10,449 nucleotides of DNA, taken from assembly GCA_014238345.1 (NCBI GenBank), contig JABABF010000062.1:1-10449 (forward strand). Direction: 5' to 3'. The notes below the pieces were generated by a model. The model was not told where the DNA came from and made no database searches. It saw nothing but the letters and a program-made list of their open reading frames with translations. The translations under genes and the position numbers were made by a program. Position 1 is the first letter of the stretch, and every line of letters begins with the position of its first letter. The DNA is from Gammaproteobacteria bacterium. GTDB taxonomy: Bacteria; Pseudomonadota; Gammaproteobacteria; JABABF01. Below, one piece after another: positions 1 to 4,495 of this stretch.

Positions 1-869
1 AGGTGGTGGTGGTCTATCGGGCGATGAACGAGCGCTCCGGCTTCCGCTTTGGGCAGGGTGGACTGATGGAGGAGAACCCCAACAGCTTCGAGACTGTGGA
101 TTTCAGTTGGACTATGCCCTTCGGGCTGATGACCCCGGCCTCGTGGCTGGCCATGCCCGCGCAACGCTACCTGCATGAGACTGGGGCAAGCGACACCGAT
201 TTCGGTCATGTGGCGGTGGCGGCGCGGGACTTTGCCGCTACCAATCCCAAGGCCTGGTTTCATGGCCGCCCCCTGACACTGGAAGAACATCAGGCCTCGC
301 GCTGGATTGCCGAGCCCTTGCGACTCTTTGATTGTTGTCAGGAGAGTGACGGTGCGGTGGCCTTGGTGATGGTGTCGGCGAGGCGCTCGCGAGAGCTGAG
401 TACAACGCCAGTATTGGTGCGCGGTGCAGCGCAGGGCTCTAGCGAGGATCAGCGGATGATGACTTCTTTCTACCGAGACAGCATCATCGGCTTACCGGAG
501 ATGGAGCTGGTGGCCAACAGCTGCTACGAGATGGCTGGCTTGGAGCCAGCTGACATCCAGACAGCGGTAATCTATGATCACTTTACACCGGCGGTGCTAC
601 CGCAGCTTGAGGCCTTCGGTTTCTGCGAGCGGGGTCAAGGCTGGGCTTTCGTGCGCGAGGGACACCACCGGCGCGGTGCTAAACTGCCGGTGAATCCCCA
701 TGGCGGGCAGATCGGAGAGGCCTATATCCACGGCCTCAACGGCGTGGCCGAGGCGGTGCGCCAAGTGCGCGGTGAAGCGGTGAACCAAGTGGCGGGGGTC
801 GAGCATGTGGTGGTGACGGCGGGCACCAGTGTGCCGACCAGCGGGCTGATCTTGGGCGCGGCGGGCTGA
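1..869 (+). CDS. Thiolase-fold lipid-transfer protein / acetyl-CoA acetyltransferase-like, 5' end missing
   Basis: This is the C-terminal ~289 residues of a thiolase-superfamily protein of the SCP-x / lipid-transfer type. The frame is open to the left edge, so the true start and the N-terminal nucleophile Cys region lie outside the window. Visible landmarks (counting from the codon at base 3) are VVYRAMNERSG at 3-13, typical of the region just after the nucleophile in this family; LFDCCQESDGA at 108-118; YDHFTPAVL at about 191-199; and a PVNPHGG loop at about 230, where the thiolase Gly-rich histidine loop sits. Family members cleave or form C-C bonds on acyl-CoAs; the Ltp2/SCP-x branch does this on steroid or branched-chain acyl-CoAs and often needs a DUF35 OB-fold partner encoded next door. 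Whether that partner lies upstream cannot be seen. Sampled GC is about 67%, host-like. The substrate is not deducible from this fragment. Confidence 0.85.
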   Translation, partial: VVVVYRAMNERSGFRFGQGGLMEENPNSFETVDFSWTMPFGLMTPASWLAMPAQRYLHETGASDTDFGHVAVAARDFAATNPKAWFHGRPLTLEEHQASRWIAEPLRLFDCCQESDGAVALVMVSARRSRELSTTPVLVRGAAQGSSEDQRMMTSFYRDSIIGLPEMELVANSCYEMAGLEPADIQTAVIYDHFTPAVLPQLEAFGFCERGQGWAFVREGHHRRGAKLPVNPHGGQIGEAYIHGLNGVAEAVRQVRGEAVNQVAGVEHVVVTAGTSVPTSGLILGAAG

Positions 870-873
870 AATA

Positions 874-920
874 ATTGAGCACTTGGTGGCGCTGATAGTT
901 CCTAGGAATCTGTGCTCAAT
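874..920. repeat. 9-bp perfect inverted repeat enclosing a 10-bp palindrome, just after the thiolase gene
   Basis: The arms ATTGAGCAC (874-882) and GTGCTCAAT (912-920) are perfectly complementary and enclose 29 nt. Inside the loop sits the palindrome TTCCTAGGAA (899-908). The structure starts 4 nt after the thiolase stop codon and could form a hairpin in its 3' UTR. No T-run follows, so a standard intrinsic terminator is not supported. It may instead be an operator, a transcript-stabilising hairpin or the scar of a boundary. Confidence 0.45.
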
Positions 921-952
921 ATCTGTAGGTAGCGTGAGCGACGGTGTGGTAG

Positions 953-982
953 TTGCGCACGATTGATAATAGAGCTTATAGT
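953..982 (+). promoter_or_regulatory. Weak sigma70-like promoter candidate for the toxin-like operon
   Basis: TTGCGC at 953-958 (3 of 6 matches to the -35 consensus) and TATAGT at 977-982 (5 of 6 to the -10) are separated by 18 nt, about 80 nt upstream of the ATG at 1064. The -35 is poor and this rests on pattern only. The interval is the only intergenic space in front of the tandem pair, so a promoter is expected somewhere here. Confidence 0.25.
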
Positions 983-1003
983 GCAAAACGCAGAGTATTG
1001 ATG

Positions 1004-1020
1004 AGCCCTCTAAGGGGGCT
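1004..1020 (+). other. Leader hairpin upstream of the first toxin-like gene
   Basis: AGCCCTC and the downstream GGGGGCT can pair over 7 positions (one G-T wobble) around a TAA loop, giving a compact GC-rich stem 43 nt before the start codon. It is not followed by a T-run. It might influence leader stability or translation, but the position could also be incidental. Confidence 0.3.
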
Positions 1021-1050
1021 TGCCAATCCGTATGTTCGTGCATTCTCTAC

Positions 1051-1055
1051 AGAGG
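1051..1055 (+). promoter_or_regulatory. Ribosome binding site deciding the start of the first toxin-like gene
   Basis: AGAGG lies 8 nt before ATG 1064. The in-frame TTG at 953 and ATG at 1001 would add 37 or 21 residues ahead of an otherwise well-formed signal peptide. The paralog downstream starts at the exactly homologous Met, and both are preceded by the shared string GCATCATG. Start 1064 is therefore preferred. Confidence 0.6.
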
Positions 1056-1063
1056 CTAGCATC

Positions 1064-2437
1064 ATGAAATCATTAGGATTGTCGACTTATCAGGCATGTC
1101 GTCAGTTGTTGCCGTTGGTCGCTGTACTTTTCATCGGCTTGAGTTTGGCGCTCACAACACCGGTGGCGACTGGCAAGGAGATTATTAATCCCATTCATGG
1201 GCTGTCAAAATCCTTGAAGTCCCCTGCTGTGAGGGCGCATGTTTTGTCGGTTTTGAACATAAGTGCCGGGGCGTCATCCACCTATCTTGAGAGGGCCACA
1301 TTGGGCAAAAATGCCAAGCTGAACCTCGCCAAAGCCCATATGGATGGTCCAGGGAGTAACTGGCACTATGTGGCCTCGACAAGCTACGACAATTGCGGCG
1401 GTATTTCAGCCCATCGCACCGTTTCCATAACACATAGTGTCGAGGATAGCATCGAATGGTCCGTTGAGAACAGTTTTGGTGTCGGGGTTACTGCGGAGGC
1501 TTCGTTCGACACAACATTCGCTGGGACTGCGTTTGGGATATCTGCCAACTATGATTTCACTTCTAGCAAGGGCGGTTCTAAAACCGAATCTAAAGAGGTC
1601 AGCGATGAGCAGGCGGTGGAGTTTCCAGATGAGCGCGGTGTTTACGTGTTCGCCCTGTATGTGCGTGCCCTACTTAGCGACGGCTGGATCCCGTATTCGA
1701 TGGATTTCACGTTGGGAAAAACCACCCCAGTGACTTTCACTTTTGTTGATCAAACAATCTCGGATCCCCCAAAGCGTATAGAGATTTATAGCGACTTGGA
1801 GCCGACTAAGACGGACACGATTGGGGAACATATGATCGCACTGGAGGGTCGTCACTACGATTTTACTAACCCCTACAGTATAGGCGCGCACATGCTCCGC
1901 AAGACATCTCGTTTCTACCTCGAACCGGGTACTTATGTGCAATTTTTCTACGATGGTGGCAGCAAGATTTTCTACCCTGGCGGGGTTTCCAGCCGCCGTT
2001 CCATCCGCCGTATGTCAGGTGCTTATGCCAAATATAACGACAGGTTTACTGGCGTTTATGTCGCGCCCTACAGGGTGCATAAAAAGACAGTGGCTTGGGG
2101 CAAGGTGGCCGACCAATTCCCAAACGCTGATACCACTTTTAGGATTGCTGGGCGTATGCAATACAAGAAGACCGATGTCAACGATGTCAAAATGGTGTCC
2201 TATAGACTGAATGACGCGGCGGTCGATGAGGAGTGCGGCGTTTTAGGGCTGCCACCGGGCGTTGCTGGCAAGCCGCAGAGAGGCGGCTTTAGCAAGCCGC
2301 AGAGAGGCGGCCATGCCTCTGCGGTGGGAGGACGGCGCACTGCCGCACCACGTCATACCGGCCAAGGTAACAAAGTTTCCAAAGCAACTTTTGACCGGAT
2401 GATGGGCAAGGGTGAGCTGCACGCAGTTAAACTCTGA
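1064..2437 (+). CDS. Secreted aerolysin/ETX-MTX2-like pore-forming protein, paralog A (457 aa)
   Basis: Candidate beta-pore-forming secreted protein. Residues 1-37 form a signal peptide with K2 and R13, a hydrophobic core at 15-32 and likely cleavage near VATG/K38. The central part (about 117-216) has the layout of aerolysin-type pore modules: a Ser/Thr-rich strand ending WSVEN (132-136), then an amphipathic hairpin. In the hairpin V140, V142, A144, A146, F148 and F157, I159, A161, Y163, F165 alternate with small or polar residues, followed by a Ser/Lys-rich stretch (166-180) and a GWIPY motif (207-211). The mature protein has only two cysteines, C111 (in DNCGG) and C391 (in DEEC), both conserved in the neighbour. 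The C-terminus is an Arg/Gly-rich linker (about 402-435) and a conserved tail ending AVKL. Sampled GC is about 48%, lower than the flanks. The fold assignment is my reading of the pattern without a database search; another secreted beta-rich protein is possible. The signal peptide is well supported. Confidence 0.6.
   Translation: MKSLGLSTYQACRQLLPLVAVLFIGLSLALTTPVATGKEIINPIHGLSKSLKSPAVRAHVLSVLNISAGASSTYLERATLGKNAKLNLAKAHMDGPGSNWHYVASTSYDNCGGISAHRTVSITHSVEDSIEWSVENSFGVGVTAEASFDTTFAGTAFGISANYDFTSSKGGSKTESKEVSDEQAVEFPDERGVYVFALYVRALLSDGWIPYSMDFTLGKTTPVTFTFVDQTISDPPKRIEIYSDLEPTKTDTIGEHMIALEGRHYDFTNPYSIGAHMLRKTSRFYLEPGTYVQFFYDGGSKIFYPGGVSSRRSIRRMSGAYAKYNDRFTGVYVAPYRVHKKTVAWGKVADQFPNADTTFRIAGRMQYKKTDVNDVKMVSYRLNDAAVDEECGVLGLPPGVAGKPQRGGFSKPQRGGHASAVGGRRTAAPRHTGQGNKVSKATFDRMMGKGELHAVKL
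2268..2315 (+). repeat. In-frame 24-bp tandem repeat in the C-terminal linker of paralog A
   Basis: Two 24-nt units (2268-2291 and 2292-2315) share their first 20 bases exactly and each encodes KPQRGG (residues 403-408 and 411-416). Paralog B carries a single unit, KSQRGGHAS, at the same place. The simplest reading is a recent slippage or recombination duplication in paralog A that lengthened a basic, flexible linker by 8 residues. Confidence 0.85.
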
Positions 2438-2441
2438 TTAA

Positions 2442-2449
2442 GGGAGGGG
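2442..2449 (+). promoter_or_regulatory. Strong ribosome binding site of the second toxin-like gene
   Basis: GGGAGGGG lies 8 nt before ATG 2458, within the 20-nt gap after the stop of paralog A. It is purine-rich and stronger than the AGAGG of paralog A, so translation of B from a shared transcript is expected and may exceed that of A. Confidence 0.65.
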
Positions 2450-2457
2450 TTTGCATC

Positions 2458-3801
2458 ATGGAATCATTAGGACTATCGACCTATCGGGCATACCGTGAGT
2501 TGTTGTCTTTGCTCGCTGTAATTTTCGTCGGCTCGAGTTTGGTACTCGCAACGCCAGTGGCGACTGGCAAGGAGACAGTTAATCTCACTGCTGGGGTGAT
2601 AGAATCCTTGGAATCTGATCATAGTGTGAGGACGCATGTTTTGTCGGCTTTGGGCATCAACACCGATCCGGACTATAACCATATTGATTCGGTTGAATTT
2701 GACAGACCCAAACTGAACATCGCCAAAGCTCATATGGATTTCCCGCGGCGTGAATGGCAATATGTGGCTTCGACGAGCTACGACAATTGCGGTGGCATTT
2801 TAGCCAGTCGCACCATTGCCATAACGCATGGTGTCGAGGATAGCTACACTTGGTCCGTTGAGAACCACTTTGGTACCGAGGCGACTGCAGAAGCTTCGCT
2901 CGACACGACATTCGGTGGGGCTTCGTTTGGGATCTCGGCCAGCTATGATTTCACTTCTAGCAAGGGGGGATCTAAAACCAAATCCAAAGAGGTCAGCGAT
3001 GAGCAGGGGGTGGATTTTCCTGAGGAGCGTGGTGTGTACGTGTTCGCTCTGTATGTGCGTTCCCTACTTAGCGACGGCTGGATCCCGTATTGGATGGATT
3101 TCAAGTTGGACGATGATACCCCAGTGACATTCCGTTTCATCTATGACAAACCCCACAGCAACCCCAAGGGACATGCGTGGTTGTACGACAAAGATAATCG
3201 GTCAACGAATACCCCCACAGGATTTGTAAATGCGAGCGAGGGCTACCACTATGATTTTACAGATGGAACCCAGACCTATGCATATATGAACCGACGGGTA
3301 TCTAGTTTCTTCATCAGTGACGGCGTTAGTGCGAGATTCTACTATGACGGTGGCAGCATCGTTTTTACCCACGGTGGCTGGAATCTTACCGGTGGTCTTG
3401 CCAAGTGGAACAACAAGTTTACTGGCGTTTATGTTAACACCTACAAGAAACAGACTAAGACAGTGAATTGGGGCGAGGTGGCTGACTTATTCCCGGCGGC
3501 CAAGACCACTTTTAGGATTACCGGGCGTATGCAATACGCGAAGACCGATGTCAACGATGTCAAAATGCAGTCCTATCGAATGAGTAAGGAGGCGGTAGAT
3601 GAGGAGTGCAGCTCTTTAGAGCTGCCTCCCGAGTTGCGTGGGCTCATTGCTGGCAAGTCGCAGAGAGGCGGCCATGCCTCCACTGGGGAGAGTCATCAGC
3701 GTACTTCCGCACCACGTCATACCGGCCAAGGGAACAAAGTTTCCAAATCGACTTTTCAGAAGATGATGAGAAAGGGTGAGTTGAATGCTGTTAAACTATG
3801 A
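2458..3801 (+). CDS. Secreted aerolysin/ETX-MTX2-like pore-forming protein, paralog B (447 aa)
   Basis: Tandem duplicate of the preceding gene, 20 nt downstream and almost certainly co-transcribed. It aligns to paralog A without gaps from residue 1 to 300. The signal peptide (1-37, ending PVATG/K), WSVEN (132-136), SFGIS (156-160), the Ser/Lys-rich stretch (167-180), GWIPY (207-211), the cysteine pair C111/C384 and the tail (about 417-447) are all preserved. By hand count identity is about 80% over 101-210 and about 35% over 226-300. In the first strand of the predicted hairpin, V140, G141, V142 of A are replaced by T, E, A here, while the second strand (F157, I159, A161, Y163, F165) is unchanged. 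The two could therefore form a mixed pore or have divided roles. A seven-residue gap relative to A lies near 308-315, and B has one KSQRGG unit instead of two. Function is inferred from shape only; secretion and paralogy are clear. Confidence 0.6.
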   Translation: MESLGLSTYRAYRELLSLLAVIFVGSSLVLATPVATGKETVNLTAGVIESLESDHSVRTHVLSALGINTDPDYNHIDSVEFDRPKLNIAKAHMDFPRREWQYVASTSYDNCGGILASRTIAITHGVEDSYTWSVENHFGTEATAEASLDTTFGGASFGISASYDFTSSKGGSKTKSKEVSDEQGVDFPEERGVYVFALYVRSLLSDGWIPYWMDFKLDDDTPVTFRFIYDKPHSNPKGHAWLYDKDNRSTNTPTGFVNASEGYHYDFTDGTQTYAYMNRRVSSFFISDGVSARFYYDGGSIVFTHGGWNLTGGLAKWNNKFTGVYVNTYKKQTKTVNWGEVADLFPAAKTTFRITGRMQYAKTDVNDVKMQSYRMSKEAVDEECSSLELPPELRGLIAGKSQRGGHASTGESHQRTSAPRHTGQGNKVSKSTFQKMMRKGELNAVKL

Positions 3802-3872
3802 TCATGGTGTGGTGTCTGGCGAATTGCGATAGCTTGTGTCCGCCGGACGGATCGGGTTGAGCGCGATTTCTT

Positions 3873-3878
3873 GAGGGA
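3873..3878 (+). promoter_or_regulatory. Ribosome binding site deciding the lipoprotein start
   Basis: GAGGGA lies 7 nt before ATG 3886. An upstream in-frame TTG at 3871 overlaps this site and would add five residues (MRDFG) before the signal peptide, so ATG 3886 is preferred. Confidence 0.6.
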
Positions 3879-3885
3879 TTTTGGC

Positions 3886-4425
3886 ATGCAAGGGCTAAGT
3901 CGGCTGGCAGTAGCACTGGTGCTGAGTGCTGTACCTTTCTTGAGCGGTTGCGGCGGCTTGTGGCCGCCACCGAGTAGCGATCTCATTGAGCGCGGCGGTA
4001 TTGACATCCTCGTCGAAGTGCCGTCCGACAAGACTGCCATGATCAAGAAGCATGGCCATCTGGAGCGATTCTGCGCGTCTCGCTTCGCTGATTTTGCCGC
4101 GGGTGCATCCGTTGGCGTGGGCTTGGATGCTGGCTACGCAGGTATCGAAGAAGGTGCCTCGGTATCGAGTGCAGTCAGTGAATTAGCCTTGGGCGGGCGT
4201 AATCCCGCCGTGCTGATTGTGCGCGAACTGATGTACCGCGCCTGTGAGATGACATCCAACATCAATGCCTCACCAGAGCAGACACTGGCGGTGTACCGGG
4301 AGTTTTTGCAACATGCTGATACGATTACGTCGTCTCAGCAGGGCGCGGGAAGTGCCGTTGGTGCTGCCTCCTCCTCGGCGATGACCCAGGTGGAGGGAGA
4401 AGACGACGATGACGACGATTATTGA
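3886..4425 (+). CDS. Small lipoprotein with acidic C-terminus, downstream of the toxin-like pair (179 aa)
   Basis: Residues 1-21 are a lipoprotein signal peptide (R6, hydrophobic 7-19) with the lipobox LSGC, so Cys22 would be lipidated. The +2 residue is Gly, not Asp, which by the E. coli rule predicts the outer membrane. The mature part has a Pro-rich hinge (WPPPSS), two further cysteines (C63 in ERFCASR, C120 in YRACE), a Gly/Ala/Ser-rich middle (71-97), a segment LGGRNP...ELMYRACE (102-121) and an extreme C-terminus of E170, E172 and six Asp before a final Tyr. The RxxMYRxCE style recalls a family of uncharacterised proteobacterial lipoproteins, from memory and unverified. It lies 84 nt after paralog B on the same strand, so it may belong to that operon, but its GC (about 58-62% sampled) is closer to the host genes. 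A protective, anchoring or secretion-assisting role for the toxin-like pair is a guess from position only. Confidence 0.75.
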   Translation: MQGLSRLAVALVLSAVPFLSGCGGLWPPPSSDLIERGGIDILVEVPSDKTAMIKKHGHLERFCASRFADFAAGASVGVGLDAGYAGIEEGASVSSAVSELALGGRNPAVLIVRELMYRACEMTSNINASPEQTLAVYREFLQHADTITSSQQGAGSAVGAASSSAMTQVEGEDDDDDDY

Positions 4426-4452
4426 TCGTCGCTGAGCGTGGACACCACCAGC

Positions 4453-4495
4453 TTGCGGGAGTTGCTTGGTCTGATTAAAACACCAACTCCCGCAA
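4453..4495. terminator. 12-bp perfect inverted repeat between convergent genes, possible bidirectional terminator
   Basis: TTGCGGGAGTTG (4453-4464) and CAACTCCCGCAA (4484-4495) are perfectly complementary with a 19-nt loop. The right arm encodes the last residues of the M16C peptidase on the minus strand, and that gene's stop codon falls in the loop. The position between two converging transcription units fits a shared terminator. Neither side shows a clear T-run, so it may act only as a 3'-end stabilising hairpin. Confidence 0.45.

Noticed and set aside
597..1043. Minus-strand open frame of 148 codons overlapping the thiolase end and the intergenic region.
   Set aside because: Its product reads as low-information antisense of the thiolase, with no family motif and no ribosome binding site; the hairpin-bearing intergenic part adds only a short tail.
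953..1063. TTG-initiated extension adding 37 residues to paralog A.
   Set aside because: The extension precedes a complete signal peptide, is missing from paralog B and has no ribosome binding site, whereas ATG 1064 has AGAGG.
1437..1733. Overlapping +1-frame reading frame of 98 codons in paralog A with a 99-codon counterpart in paralog B (2828-3127), similar in sequence.
   Set aside because: The similarity is explained by nucleotide identity of the duplicated genes in the main frame; no ribosome binding site or recognisable protein features were seen. Testing reduced synonymous change in this segment would be the only reason to revive it.
1064..3801. Classical leukocidin-type S/F two-component toxin pair.
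   Set aside because: The proteins are much longer than the roughly 300-aa leukocidins and lack their stem and cap pattern; only the general idea of a two-component pore is kept as a hypothesis.
3802..3885. Separate promoter or terminator between paralog B and the lipoprotein.
   Set aside because: Only a trivial GTCC/GGAC hairpin (3838-3848) and no convincing -35/-10 pair were found in these 84 nt, so neither is claimed.
4413..4431. 7-bp inverted repeat CGACGAT/ATCGTCG across the lipoprotein stop codon.
   Set aside because: It arises from the GAC/GAT Asp codons of the acidic tail and lacks a T-run; too short to call a terminator.
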